Assembly: GCF_009760915.1 (NCBI RefSeq) | Contig: NZ_VIDQ01000016.1 | Location: 1 to 64,000 of the forward strand | Reading direction: 5' to 3' | Length of the DNA: 64,000 bases | Source: Azohydromonas aeria | GTDB lineage: Bacteria > Pseudomonadota > Gammaproteobacteria > Burkholderiales > Burkholderiaceae_C | In this document: positions 47,004-56,998 of the stretch, piece by piece | Layout of the letters: every line of letters starts with the position of its first letter | How positions within the stretch are numbered: position 1 is the first letter of the stretch | Made by a program: the position numbers and the translations under genes | Notes under the pieces: model-generated | What the model was told of the DNA's origin: nothing | What the model saw: the letters and a program-made list of their open reading frames with translations, nothing else | Databases searched by the model: none

Positions 47004-47030
47004 AAAGCCGGCCGCGGGCCGGCTTTTCCA
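47004..47030. terminator. Bidirectional intrinsic terminator between cobalamin adenosyltransferase and aroG
   Basis: A perfect 10-bp stem (47004-47013 with 47017-47026) with a 3-nt loop. The + strand reads into TTTTCC; the - strand side ends in TTTCAGG. Serves the convergent genes on both sides. Confidence 0.85.
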
Positions 47031-47060
47031 TTCCAGGCAGGGTGGTGGCTTGGAGGGGCC

Positions 47061-48188
47061 TCAGCCCCGGCGCGCCTTCACCGCCGCGCTGAGTTCCTCC
47101 AGCACCGTCAGCGAGTCCTCCCAGCCGATGCACGCGTCGGTGATGCTCTGGCCGTAGGCCAGCTTCGCCGGGTCGTCCTTGCCCGGCGTGAACTTCTGGG
47201 CGCCGGGCTGCAGGTGGCTTTCCACCATCACGCCGAAGACCGCGCGGCTGCCGCCGCGGATCTGGCCGGCGATGTCGCGCGCCACGTCCACCTGGCGCTC
47301 ATGCTTCTTGGAGCTGTTGGCGTGGCTGAAGTCCACCATCAGCGAGCACTCCAGCCCCGCGGCCTCCAGGTCGCGGCAGGCGGCGGCGACATGGTCGGCG
47401 TCGTAGTTGGGCGCCTTGCCGCCGCGCAGGATGACGTGGCAGTCCAGGTTGCCCTTGGTCTGCACCGTGGCGACCTGGCCGTTCTTGTGCACCGACAGGA
47501 AGTGGTGCGGGCGCGAGGCGGACTGGATCGCGTCGATGGCGATCTTGATGTTGCCGTCGGTGCCGTTCTTGAAGCCGATGGGCGCCGAGATGCCCGAGGC
47601 CAGCTCGCGGTGCACCTGGCTCTCGGTGGTGCGTGCGCCGATGGCGCCCCAGGCGATCAGGTCGCCGATGTACTGCGGCGAGATCACGTCCAGGAACTCG
47701 CTGGCCGCCGGCAGGCCCAGCCGGTTGATCTCCACCAGCAGCTGCCGCGCCATGCGCAGGCCCTCGTCGATGCGGTAGCTCTCGTCCAGGTACGGGTCGT
47801 TGATCAGCCCCTTCCAGCCCACCGTCGTGCGCGGCTTCTCGAAGTACACGCGCATCACCACTTCCAGCGTGTCGGCGTAGCGGCGGCGCTGCTCGACCAG
47901 GCGGCGCGCGTATTCCAGCGCGGCCTGCGGGTCATGGATGGAGCAGGGGCCCATGATGACCAGCAGCCGGTCGTCCTTGCCGTGCAGCAGGTTGCCGATG
48001 CGCTGGCGCGTCTGCGTCACCAGCGCCTCCACGGGCGTGTTGCGGATCGGGAAGAAGCGGATGAGGTGTTCGGGCGGAGGCAAGGGCGTGATGTCCTGAA
48101 TGCGGGCGTCGTCGGTCTGGCTGGTGCGGTCCGGCGGCGCCTGCCAGCCCTCGACAACGGCGGGCGGCGACTTCAGGTTCTCGTTCAT
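47061..48188 (-). CDS. aroG: Class I 3-deoxy-7-phosphoheptulonate (DAHP) synthase
   Basis: First enzyme of the shikimate pathway (phosphoenolpyruvate + erythrose 4-phosphate). The 375-residue protein has LLVIMGPCSIHDPQAALEYA, YFEKPRTTVGWKGLINDPYLDESYRIDEGLRMAR, GARTTESQVHRELASG and VDFSHANSSKKHERQ, as in AroF/G/H. The start at 48188 is preceded by CAGGAG at a good spacing; a GTG 9 nt upstream is the alternative. A leader peptide and terminator (48235-48401) lie immediately upstream. The feedback specificity cannot be read from the sequence. Confidence 0.95.
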   Translation of the reverse strand: MNENLKSPPAVVEGWQAPPDRTSQTDDARIQDITPLPPPEHLIRFFPIRNTPVEALVTQTRQRIGNLLHGKDDRLLVIMGPCSIHDPQAALEYARRLVEQRRRYADTLEVVMRVYFEKPRTTVGWKGLINDPYLDESYRIDEGLRMARQLLVEINRLGLPAASEFLDVISPQYIGDLIAWGAIGARTTESQVHRELASGISAPIGFKNGTDGNIKIAIDAIQSASRPHHFLSVHKNGQVATVQTKGNLDCHVILRGGKAPNYDADHVAAACRDLEAAGLECSLMVDFSHANSSKKHERQVDVARDIAGQIRGGSRAVFGVMVESHLQPGAQKFTPGKDDPAKLAYGQSITDACIGWEDSLTVLEELSAAVKARRG

Positions 48189-48234
48189 GTCTTGCACTCC
48201 TGGGAAAAGATGCGGGTTCGAAAAGGTCGGGGTG

Positions 48235-48266
48235 AAAAAAAACCGCCGGGGTTCACCCGGCGGTTT
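48235..48266 (-). terminator. Attenuator terminator upstream of aroG
   Basis: On the - strand, AAACCGCCGGG and CCCGGCGGTTT form a perfect 11-bp stem with a 5-nt loop (arms at 48256-48266 and 48240-48250), followed by a run of six T. It lies between the leader peptide and the aroG start, so it can only act as an attenuator. Confidence 0.85.
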
Positions 48267-48387
48267 CGAGGATCTTGCGCTGCGCTTTGGCTGTCGGCTT
48301 AAGCGCGGGCCTCTCCTCCGCCGGGGCGGTGCGAGAACCAGTAAAAGCCGAAGAAAAATCGTGCAAAGCGCATAAGTCCCGGATCAT
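48253..48387 (-). CDS. Overlapping out-of-frame leader ORF with a strong ribosome binding site
   Basis: A 44-codon ORF, MIRDLCALHDFSSAFTGSR..., preceded at 7 nt by AGGAGGT (48395-48401), ending in a TGA that lies in the loop of the attenuator hairpin. It overlaps the aromatic-rich leader in another frame. Whether it is translated is unknown; if it were, a ribosome at its stop codon would prevent the terminator from folding. Confidence 0.3.
   Translation of the reverse strand: MIRDLCALHDFSSAFTGSRTAPAEERPALKPTAKAQRKILETAG
48299..48373 (-). CDS. Putative aroG leader peptide (Phe/Tyr/Trp-rich)
   Basis: A 24-residue ORF, MRFARFFFGFYWFSHR followed by a Gly/Glu/Ala-rich end. Eight of residues 3-13 are aromatic (six Phe, one Tyr, one Trp), as in pheL and other attenuator leaders. 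Codons 17-19 contain CCCGGCGG (complement of 48318-48325), identical to the terminator 3' arm and complementary to its 5' arm. A ribosome stalled on the aromatic codons would leave this segment free to form the antiterminator. Its own ribosome binding site is weak; the strong AGGAGGT lies 21 nt upstream. Confidence 0.7.
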   Translation of the reverse strand: MRFARFFFGFYWFSHRPGGGEARA

Positions 48388-48470
48388 GGGGGTGACCTCC
48401 TGAATGCGTCAACGCATTTCGGGTACGTACCAGATCGTTCATTTCGCTGTCCCGCACCCGAGGCCCTGCA

Positions 48471-49934
48471 TCAGGCCGTGCCGCCGACGGTCAGGCCGTC
48501 GATGCGCAGCGTGGGCTGGCCCACGCCCACGGGCACGCTCTGGCCTTCCTTGCCGCAGGTGCCCACGCCGGAGTCGAGCTGCAGGTCGTTGCCGATCATC
48601 GACACGCGCGTGAGCGCGTCCGGCCCGTTGCCGATGAGCGTGGCGCCCTTGACCGGGTAGAGGATCTTGCCGTTCTCGACCCAGTAGGCCTCGCTGGCCG
48701 AGAACACGAACTTGCCGCTCGTGATGTCCACCTGCCCGCCGCCGAAGTTCGTGGCGTACAGGCCCTTCTTGATCGAGGCCACGATCTCGTCCTTGGGCTT
48801 GTCGCCGGCGAGCATGTAGGTGTTGGTCATGCGCGGCATGGGCAGGTGCGCATAGCTCTCGCGCCGGCCGTTGCCGGTGGCCTTGACCTTCATGAGCCGG
48901 GCGTTGAGCGCGTCCTGGATGTAGCCGCGCAGGATGCCGTCCTCGATCAGCACCGTGCGCTGCGTGGCGCAGCCCTCGTCGTCCACATTGAGCGAGCCGC
49001 GGCGGTCGGGCAGCGTGCCGTCGTCGAGCACCGTCACGCCCTTGGCCGCCACGCGCTGGCCGATGCGCCCGGCAAAGGCGCTGGAGCCCTTGCGGTTGAA
49101 GTCGCCTTCCAGGCCGTGGCCGATGGCCTCGTGCAGCAGGATGCCCGGCCAGCCCGGGCCCAGCACCACGGTCATCTCGCCGGCCGGCGCGGGGCGCGCC
49201 TCCAGGTTGGTGAGCGCGGCATTGACGGCCTGGTCCACGTAGCGGTCGATCACGTCGTCCTGGAAGTAGCCCAGGCCGAAGCGCCCGCCGCCGCCGCCGG
49301 AGCCGATCTCGCGCCGGCCGTTGGACTCGGCGATCACGGTCACGCTCAGCCGCACCAGCGGGCGCACGTCCGCCGCGCGCGTGCCGTCGGCGCGCGCCAC
49401 CAGCACCACGTCGTGCTCGGCGGCCACGCCGGCCATGACCTGCACGATGCGCGGGTCGCGTGCGCGGGCGCGCTGCTCCACCTTCTCCAGCAGCGCGACC
49501 TTCTGCGCGCTGTCGAGGGTGCCGATCGGGTCGGTGGGCGCGTACAGCGCGCGGCTGCCGGCCACGCTGGTGGCCGCGGGCACCTTCACGCGCCGGCTCT
49601 GTCCTGCCGCGGCGATGCTGCGCACGGTGCGCGCCGCGTCCAGCAGCGCGGCCTCGGAGATGTCGTCGGAGTAGGCGAAGGCCGTCTTCTCGCCGGCCAC
49701 GGCGCGCACGCCCACGCCCTGGTCGATGCTGAAGCTGCCGCTCTTGACAATGCCTTCCTCCAGGCTCCAGCCCTCGTGGCGCGTGGTCTGGAAATACAGG
49801 TCGGCGTCGTCGATGCGGTGCTCGCTGATCAGGCGCAGCGCCTGCGTCAGCGTGGCCTCGCTCAGGCCGTAGGGGTCGAGCAGCAGCGACTGCGCCTGGG
49901 CCAGTCGTTCGAGAGTGGGTTCGCGGGAAATCAT
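48471..49934 (-). CDS. tldD: Metalloprotease TldD
   Basis: A 487-residue TldD subunit, which with TldE (PmbA) forms a zinc protease acting on unfolded peptides and microcin/CcdA substrates. The zinc motif HEAIGHGLEGD (His268, Glu269, His273) is intact; GYFQDDVIDRYVDQAVNAAL and TSGKFVFSASEAYWVENGKILYPVKGATLIGNG are the family markers. The ATG at 49934 is the natural start. It lies 197 bp after rsmI on the same strand; tldE is not in the window. Confidence 0.95.
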   Translation of the reverse strand: MISREPTLERLAQAQSLLLDPYGLSEATLTQALRLISEHRIDDADLYFQTTRHEGWSLEEGIVKSGSFSIDQGVGVRAVAGEKTAFAYSDDISEAALLDAARTVRSIAAAGQSRRVKVPAATSVAGSRALYAPTDPIGTLDSAQKVALLEKVEQRARARDPRIVQVMAGVAAEHDVVLVARADGTRAADVRPLVRLSVTVIAESNGRREIGSGGGGGRFGLGYFQDDVIDRYVDQAVNAALTNLEARPAPAGEMTVVLGPGWPGILLHEAIGHGLEGDFNRKGSSAFAGRIGQRVAAKGVTVLDDGTLPDRRGSLNVDDEGCATQRTVLIEDGILRGYIQDALNARLMKVKATGNGRRESYAHLPMPRMTNTYMLAGDKPKDEIVASIKKGLYATNFGGGQVDITSGKFVFSASEAYWVENGKILYPVKGATLIGNGPDALTRVSMIGNDLQLDSGVGTCGKEGQSVPVGVGQPTLRIDGLTVGGTA

Positions 49935-50131
49935 GGCGTTTCTGGGCTGAGCCCTGGGTGGGATAGGGAACATCATGGCCGACGGCAGCGGTGCCGCGCC
50001 ACGCCGGCCGTGCCGGCGCCGTTGGAAAGCGGCTTCGATGTTCCCACGCCCGTGCCCGCGGCAAGTGCGGCGCGCCGCAATGCCCCGGCCACCGCCGGCC
50101 CGGCATGCGCTGCCGGGTGCTGCCGCGGCGC

Positions 50132-51061
50132 TCAGCCGGCGTCCGCGTCCTCGTCGCGCAGCGCCAGCGCGCGCTGGTAGAGCGCGTTGCGCGGCGCGCC
50201 GCTGAGCGTGGCGGCCAGCGCCACGGCCTGTTTCAGCGGCAGCTCGGCCAGCAGCGTGCGCAGCGCGCGCTCGGCCTCGGCGGGCAGCGCGTCGGCCTCG
50301 TCGGACACCGGCACCGCCTCGGGGGCATGCAGCACCAGCACGAACTCGCCGCGCAGGCGCTGCGCGTCGCCCGCGAACCAGTCGGGCAGCTCGGCGGCCG
50401 TCAGCGTGTGGATGCTCTCGAACTGCTTGGTCAGCTCCCGGCAGACGCTCACGCGCCGCGTCGGCAGGCCCTGCGCCAGCTCGGCGGCCAGCGCCTGCAC
50501 GCGGTGCGGCGCCTCGAACAGCACCTGCGCCCGCGGCTGCGCGGCCAGCGCCTGCAGCGCCGCGCGGCGTTCCGCGCCCTTGGCCGGCAGGAAGCCGACG
50601 AACTCGAAGCCGCTGCTGCGCACGTCGCCCGCGGCGCTGAGCGCCGTCACGGCGCTGCTGGCGCCGGGAATGGGCACGACGCGGTGCCCGGCCGCGCGCA
50701 CCGCCGCCACCAGCACCGCGCCGGGGTCGGAGACGGCGGGCGTGCCGGCGTCGCTGACGTAGGCCACGCGCTGGCCCTGCGCCAGGCGCTCGACCACGCC
50801 CTGCGCCGCGCCGTGCTCGTTGTGCTCGTGCACGGCCAGCAGCGGCTTGTCCAGGCCCAGGTGGCGCAGCAGCGCCGCGCTCACGCGCGTGTCCTCGCAG
50901 GCCACGGCGTCGGCGCGCGCGAGCACCTCGATGGCGCGCAGCGTCAGGTCGGCCAGGTTGCCGATCGGCGTGGCCACCACGTACAGAGAAGCGGCGGGAT
51001 ACTGCTGCGCACCCGCGGCCGCGGTGGCCGCCTGACGGAGCAGGGAAGCGATGTTGGACAA
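50132..51061 (-). CDS. rsmI: 16S rRNA (cytidine1402-2'-O)-methyltransferase RsmI
   Basis: A 309-residue tetrapyrrole-methylase-fold enzyme. [54 protein letters not shown] and GEFVLVL are all RsmI hallmarks. No ATG exists near the N terminus; the frame begins with TTG at 51061, three codons inside the yraN reading region, so the two divergent genes overlap by 11 bp at their 5' ends. A start slightly downstream cannot be excluded, but none with better signals is visible. Confidence 0.92.
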   Translation of the reverse strand: MSNIASLLRQAATAAAGAQQYPAASLYVVATPIGNLADLTLRAIEVLARADAVACEDTRVSAALLRHLGLDKPLLAVHEHNEHGAAQGVVERLAQGQRVAYVSDAGTPAVSDPGAVLVAAVRAAGHRVVPIPGASSAVTALSAAGDVRSSGFEFVGFLPAKGAERRAALQALAAQPRAQVLFEAPHRVQALAAELAQGLPTRRVSVCRELTKQFESIHTLTAAELPDWFAGDAQRLRGEFVLVLHAPEAVPVSDEADALPAEAERALRTLLAELPLKQAVALAATLSGAPRNALYQRALALRDEDADAG

Positions 51062-51431
51062 GGGACAGACGACCAGGCAGCGGGGAGAGGCAGCCGAGGC
51101 GCTGGCACTGGCGCACTTGCAGCGCCACGGCCTGCGGCTGGTGGAGCGGAATTATCGGCTGGCGCAGGGCCCGGCCGCGCACGGCGGCGAGATCGACCTG
51201 ATCCTGCGCGAGCGCGACGGCACGCTGGTGTTCGTGGAGGTGCGCTCGCGCCGCAGCCGCGCCTGCGGCGGCGCCGCGGCCAGCATCGGCGCGTCCAAGC
51301 AGCGCCGACTGCGCCGCGCCGCCGAGCATTTCCTGCTGCGCTGGCCCGTGCTGCCGCCGTGCCGCTTCGACGTGGTGGCGATCGACAACGGCGAGGTGAC
51401 GTGGCTGCGCGGCGCCTTCGGCGTGGACTGA
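51051..51431 (+). CDS. yraN: YraN/UPF0102 family endonuclease-like protein
   Basis: A 126-residue protein of the restriction-endonuclease-like fold: [50 protein letters not shown] (catalytic D...E.K-like arrangement with Asp, Glu and Arg in place of Lys) and RFDVVAID. Function unknown; possibly Holliday-junction related by fold only. GGGAA lies upstream of the ATG. Confidence 0.9.
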   Translation: MLDKGQTTRQRGEAAEALALAHLQRHGLRLVERNYRLAQGPAAHGGEIDLILRERDGTLVFVEVRSRRSRACGGAAASIGASKQRRLRRAAEHFLLRWPVLPPCRFDVVAIDNGEVTWLRGAFGVD

Positions 51432-51530
51432 AGCCCGGAAAACGGCCTTCCGACACCGGATCGCGGCTCCCGGCGCGGGCTTCCTCCACCGAAACAGGGC
51501 GTTCACACCGCGTCGCTATCATCCCCGCCC

Positions 51531-52109
51531 ATGCTTGAGCAGCGCATCCAACAACATTTCTTCGAGAGCGCCGACCTGCTCTACCAGGTGGCCGAGACGC
51601 TGTCGCGACCGATCGCCGACGCGGCGCAGGTCGTGGTGGCCAGCATCACCGGCGGCGGCAAGGTGCTGCTCGTGGGCCAGGGCCCGTGGCTGGGCCTGGC
51701 GCAGAGCTTCGCGGCGCAGTTCACCGGCCGCTTCGAGCGCGAACGCCCGGGCCTGGCGGCGCTGGTGCTGGGCGACGCCGGGCTGCTGAGCCTGCCGGGG
51801 CTGGACGAGCCGGCGCAGGCGCGGCAACTGCAGGCGCTGGGCGCGCCGGGCGACCTGCTCATCGCGCTGGGCGCCACGGCCACGCCGGCGCTGGTGGCCG
51901 CGGTGCAGGCCGCGCACGGCCGCGACATGACGGTGCTGGCGCTCACCGGCCGCGCCGCCGGCGCGCAGGCGCTGCAGCTGGCCGAGACCGACGTGCACAT
52001 CCCCGTGCCGCACGAGCGTGCGGCGCGCATCCTGGAGCTTCACCTGCTGGCGCTGCATGCCATCTGCGACGCGGTGGACCTCCAACTCATGGGCGAACAG
52101 GACGAATGA
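51531..52109 (+). CDS. diaA: SIS-domain protein, DiaA/GmhA-like
   Basis: A 192-residue SIS-fold protein beginning MLEQRIQQHFFESADLLYQVAETLS, with ASITGGGKVLLVGQGPWLGLAQSFAAQFTGRFERERPGLAALVL. It is placed as in the yraN-diaA-yraP order of E. coli, where DiaA binds DnaA to promote initiation. The GmhA zinc and catalytic residues are not obviously complete, so a DiaA-type regulatory role is more likely than phosphoheptose isomerase. Its stop overlaps the next gene (ATGA). Confidence 0.8.
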   Translation: MLEQRIQQHFFESADLLYQVAETLSRPIADAAQVVVASITGGGKVLLVGQGPWLGLAQSFAAQFTGRFERERPGLAALVLGDAGLLSLPGLDEPAQARQLQALGAPGDLLIALGATATPALVAAVQAAHGRDMTVLALTGRAAGAQALQLAETDVHIPVPHERAARILELHLLALHAICDAVDLQLMGEQDE

Positions 52110-52729
52110 GCAAGCTTTCCAAGACTTCCCGCCGCGCCGTGCGGCTGTTGGCCGTGCTGGGCGCGGCTGCCTGGGTCAGCGGCTGCGCGCCGCTGGTGGT
52201 GGGCGGCGCCGCCGTGGGCGGCGCCATGGTGTTCAGCGATCGCCGTACCTCCGGCACGCAGCTGGAAGACCAGGCCATCGAGCTCAAGGCCGCCAACCGC
52301 GCGCGCGAGGTGCTGGGCGACCGCGGGCACCTGAACTTCACGGCCTACAACCGCACGCTGCTCATCACCGGCGAGGTGCCCACCGAGGAGGACCGCCAGG
52401 CCGTGGAGCGCGCCGTCGCCGGCGTGGAGAACCTGCGCTCGGTGGTCAACGAGCTGGGCGTGCTGGGCAACAGTTCCCTGACCGCGCGCTCCAGCGACGC
52501 CATCATCACCAGCAAGGTCAAGGCGAGCTTCGTCGACGCCAAGGACCTGCAGGCCAGCGCCGTCAAGGTCACGACCGAGCGCGGCGTGGTCTACCTGATG
52601 GGCCGCGTCACCGAGCGCGAGGCCACCCGCGCCACCGAGCTGGCGCGCAACGTCGGCGGCGTGACCAAGGTGGTGCGGGTGTTCGAGATGCTCACCGAGA
52701 CCGAGCTGTCCAACCTCACCACGAAGTGA
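52106..52729 (+). CDS. BON-domain outer-membrane lipoprotein (DolP/YraP-like)
   Basis: A 207-residue lipoprotein. Signal with lipobox WVSGC (Cys27), a short Gly/Ala-rich stretch and two BON domains: ITGEVPTEEDRQAVERAVAGVENLRSVVNELGV and VVYLMGRVTEREATRATELARNVGGVTKVVRVFE. E. coli DolP maintains outer-membrane integrity and BAM function. Third gene of the yraN-diaA-dolP run; lpoA, which starts this cluster in E. coli, is absent here. Confidence 0.9.
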   Translation: MSKLSKTSRRAVRLLAVLGAAAWVSGCAPLVVGGAAVGGAMVFSDRRTSGTQLEDQAIELKAANRAREVLGDRGHLNFTAYNRTLLITGEVPTEEDRQAVERAVAGVENLRSVVNELGVLGNSSLTARSSDAIITSKVKASFVDAKDLQASAVKVTTERGVVYLMGRVTEREATRATELARNVGGVTKVVRVFEMLTETELSNLTTK

Positions 52730-52777
52730 TCCCGCGCAACGCGGCGGCTGGCCATCGGCGCGCCGCCGCGCGGCGGC

Positions 52778-53674
52778 TCACTTGAGCCGCTTGACCAGGC
52801 TCGACGTGTCCCAGCGCCCGCCGCCCAGGGCCTGCACGTCGGCGTAGAACTGGTCCACCAGCGCCGTCACGGGCAGCCGCGCGCCGTTGCGCCGGGACTC
52901 CTCCAGCACCAGGCCCAGGTCCTTGCGCATCCAGTCCACGGCAAAGCCGAAGTCGAACTTGTCCTCGACCATGGTCGTGCCGCGGTTCTCCATCTGCCAG
53001 CTCTGCGCCGCGCCCTTGGAGATGACCTGCAGCACCTGCTGCATGTCCAGCCCGGCGCGCTGGCCGAAGGCCACGGCCTCGGACAGGCCCTGCAGCAGCC
53101 CGGCGATGCAGACCTGGTTGACCATCTTGGCCAGCTGCCCCGCGCCGGCCTCGCCCACGCGCGTGACGGCGCGCGAATAGGCCAGCGCCACCGGCTTCAT
53201 GGCTTCAAAAGGCTCGGCGTCGCCGCCGCACATCACCGTGAGCACGCCGTTGACGGCGCCGGCCTGGCCGCCCGACACCGGCGCGTCCACGAAGTGCAGC
53301 CCCGCCGCGCGCGCCGCGGCATGCAGCTCGCGCGCCACCTCGGCCGAGGCGGTGGTGTGGTCCACGAACACGGCGCCCGGGCGCATGCCGGCGAAGGCGC
53401 CGTCGGCGCCCAGCACCACGCTGCGCAGGTCGTCGTCGTTGCCCACGCAGGCGAAGACGAAGTCCGCGTCCTGCGCCGCCTCGCGCGGCGTGGCGGCGGC
53501 GCGCCCGCCGTGCTCGGCCGCCCAGGCCTGCGCCTTGGCCGCGGTGCGGTTGTAGACCGCCACGGTGTGTCCGGCCTTGGCCAGGTGCCCAGCCATCGGG
53601 TGGCCCATCACGCCCAGGCCCAGGAAGGCCACGCGCGCCGGCGTCGTCGCGGCGGCTGCTTGCTGATCGCTCAA
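52778..53674 (-). CDS. NAD(P)-dependent 3-hydroxyisobutyrate / tartronate-semialdehyde reductase-like dehydrogenase
   Basis: A 298-residue beta-hydroxyacid dehydrogenase: VAFLGLGVMGHPMAGHLAKAGH (dinucleotide site), FVDAPVSGGQAGAVNGVLTVMCGG (substrate loop) and LAKMVNQVCIAGLLQGLSEA with the catalytic Lys. The sequence is GarR/GlxR-like. AGGAGAA sits 6 nt before a TTG codon at 53674, which is taken as the start; a GTG seven codons further upstream would place the ribosome binding site inside the gene. Divergent from yggS. Confidence 0.88.
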   Translation of the reverse strand: MSDQQAAAATTPARVAFLGLGVMGHPMAGHLAKAGHTVAVYNRTAAKAQAWAAEHGGRAAATPREAAQDADFVFACVGNDDDLRSVVLGADGAFAGMRPGAVFVDHTTASAEVARELHAAARAAGLHFVDAPVSGGQAGAVNGVLTVMCGGDAEPFEAMKPVALAYSRAVTRVGEAGAGQLAKMVNQVCIAGLLQGLSEAVAFGQRAGLDMQQVLQVISKGAAQSWQMENRGTTMVEDKFDFGFAVDWMRKDLGLVLEESRRNGARLPVTALVDQFYADVQALGGGRWDTSSLVKRLK

Positions 53675-53775
53675 ATCCGTTCTCCTGTGAATCACGCCGC
53701 GCCTGGCCAGGCGCCGGCCGCGAAGCGCGGATCATGGCCCATCCGTTCCGGGGGGCATCGGCTAGGCTCGCCGCC

Positions 53776-54489
53776 ATGACGAGCATTGCCCACCACTTAG
53801 AACACACCCGCGCGCGCATCGCCAGCGCCTGCGCCGCCGCCCGGCGCGACCCGCAGGCCGTGACGCTGCTGGCGGTGAGTAAAACCTTTGGCGCCGACGC
53901 GGTGCGCGAGGCGCATGCCGCCGGCCAGCGCGCCTTCGGCGAGAACTACGTGCAGGAGGCGCTGGACAAGATCGCCGCGCTGGCCGAGCTGCGGGCGCAG
54001 CTGGAGTGGCACCTGATCGGCCCGCTGCAGAGCAACAAGACGCGCGTGGTGGCCGAGGCCTTCGACTGGGTCCACTCGGTGGACCGGCTCAAGATCGCCG
54101 AGCGGCTGTCGGCGCAGCGCCCGCCGCAGCTGGCGCCGCTGCAGGTCTGCCTGCAGGTCAACGTCAGCGGCGAGGCCAGCAAGAGCGGCGTCGCGCCGGG
54201 CGAGGTGGCGGCGCTGGCGCGCGCGGTGGCGCGGCTGCCCGGGCTGCGGCTGCGCGGTCTGATGTCCATCCCCGAGCCGGCCGAGGGCTTCGAAGCGCAG
54301 CGCGCCCCGCACCGCCGGCTGCGCGCGCTGCTGGACGAGCTCAACGCCGAAGGGCTGGCGCTGGACACGCTGTCGATGGGCATGAGCGCCGACCTCGAAG
54401 CCGCCGTGGCCGAGGGCGCCACGCTGGTGCGCATCGGCACCGCCATCTTCGGCGGGCGCAGCTACCCGGCGGCGCAGCCCGCGGCCTGA
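53776..54489 (+). CDS. yggS: YggS family PLP homeostasis protein
   Basis: A 237-residue PLP-binding protein (PLPBP/YggS). PLP lysine Lys36 in LLAVSKTFGADAV, FGENYVQEALDK, WHLIGPLQSNK and LSMGMSADLEAAVAEGATLVRIGTAIFG. It buffers pyridoxal phosphate and affects amino acid pools. Divergent from the dehydrogenase with about 100 bp between. Confidence 0.95.
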   Translation: MTSIAHHLEHTRARIASACAAARRDPQAVTLLAVSKTFGADAVREAHAAGQRAFGENYVQEALDKIAALAELRAQLEWHLIGPLQSNKTRVVAEAFDWVHSVDRLKIAERLSAQRPPQLAPLQVCLQVNVSGEASKSGVAPGEVAALARAVARLPGLRLRGLMSIPEPAEGFEAQRAPHRRLRALLDELNAEGLALDTLSMGMSADLEAAVAEGATLVRIGTAIFGGRSYPAAQPAA

Positions 54490-54504
54490 CGCGCCCGGGT
54501 CACG

Positions 54505-55476
54505 TCACGGCTCCAGCCGCAGCCCGATGCGGCGGATGATCGTGCCCCAGCGCTGCGTCTCCGCGGCCACCAGCTCGCGGAACACCGCGGCGCTGCCGCC
54601 CACGGGCGTAAGCCCCTGCTGCTCCAGCGCGACGCGCACGCCGGCGTCCTGCAGCACCGCATTGACGTCGGCATTGATGCGCCGGACCACGTCCTCGGGC
54701 GTGCCCGCCGCGGTGAACAGGCCGTTCCAGGCGAGTGCGTTGACGCCGGGAAAACCCGCCTCGGCCAGCGTGGGCACGTCACGCAGGCCTTCCAGGCGCT
54801 GGCGGCTGGTCACGGCCAGCAGCCGCACGCGCCCGGCGCGCACGTGCGGCAACAGCGCCGGCGCGACCATCAGCGTGGCGTCGGTCTCGCCCTGCGCCAC
54901 CGACATCGCGCTCGGCGGCGAGCCGTTGAAGGGCACGTGCGTGCCCTGGAAGCGGGCCTCGGCCATCAGCAGCTCCATGGTCAGGTGCGAGCTGCTGCCC
55001 TTGCCCAGCGAGGCGTAGTTCATGCGCCCGTTGCGCTCGCGGGCCCAGGCCACGAACTCGGCCACCGTCTTCACCGGCAGCGCGGCGTTGACGGCCAGCA
55101 CGTTGGGCTGCGAGGTCGTCATCACCACCGGCGCCAGGTCGCGCGCCGGGTCGTAGGGCAGCTTCGCGTACATGAAGGGCGCGAAGGCGACGGGGCCGTT
55201 GAATCCCAGGGCCAGCACGTGGCCGTCGGGCGGCGCCTTGGCCGCCGCGTCCATGCCCAGTAGCCCGCCGGCGCCGGGCTTGTTCTCCACCACCACGCTC
55301 GCGCCCCAGCGGTCCTTGAGCTTGTCGCCCAGCAGCCGGGCCACGATGTCCAGCGAGCTGCCGGGCGGGGCCGGCACGACCAGGCGCACGGTGCGCGTGG
55401 GCCAGCCGTCCTGGGCCAGCGTGAGGGAGGCGGGCAGCGCGAGGGCCGCGGCGGCGAGCAGGGTTCGGCGGTGCAT
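54505..55476 (-). CDS. Bug-type (TTT family) periplasmic substrate-binding protein
   Basis: A 323-residue tripartite-tricarboxylate receptor protein with a signal peptide (MHRRTLLAAAALALPASLTLA), WPTRTVRLVVPAPPGSSLDIVARLLGDKL, VVENKPGAGGLLGMDAAAKAPPDG and DVPTLAEAGFPGVNALAW. These Bug proteins are greatly expanded in Burkholderiales and are often not linked to a transporter; none is adjacent here. The ligand (a carboxylate or aromatic acid) is unknown. Confidence 0.92.
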   Translation of the reverse strand: MHRRTLLAAAALALPASLTLAQDGWPTRTVRLVVPAPPGSSLDIVARLLGDKLKDRWGASVVVENKPGAGGLLGMDAAAKAPPDGHVLALGFNGPVAFAPFMYAKLPYDPARDLAPVVMTTSQPNVLAVNAALPVKTVAEFVAWARERNGRMNYASLGKGSSSHLTMELLMAEARFQGTHVPFNGSPPSAMSVAQGETDATLMVAPALLPHVRAGRVRLLAVTSRQRLEGLRDVPTLAEAGFPGVNALAWNGLFTAAGTPEDVVRRINADVNAVLQDAGVRVALEQQGLTPVGGSAAVFRELVAAETQRWGTIIRRIGLRLEP

Positions 55477-55547
55477 GGCGCAGTGGTCAAAACGGAACCG
55501 CCGATGCTAAGCCGCTCCCAGCACCGCCCCGGCGTGCGCCAAAGGTG

Positions 55548-56822
<1,275 letters not shown>

Positions 56823-56998
56823 GGACGGCTCTCCTCGTTGTCTTGACGTTGCTCGTTGTCGCGCGCGGCCGGCCGCGCCGGGCGGCGGCCGCCCGGCCAC
56901 TGTAGGCGCGGCGGCCTCGCCTTGCGCGCGTGGCGGGGGCAGGGCGCGTGCCGGGTGCCGTGGCGGCACCCCCGGGCGCGGCGCCTAAACTGGCACGC

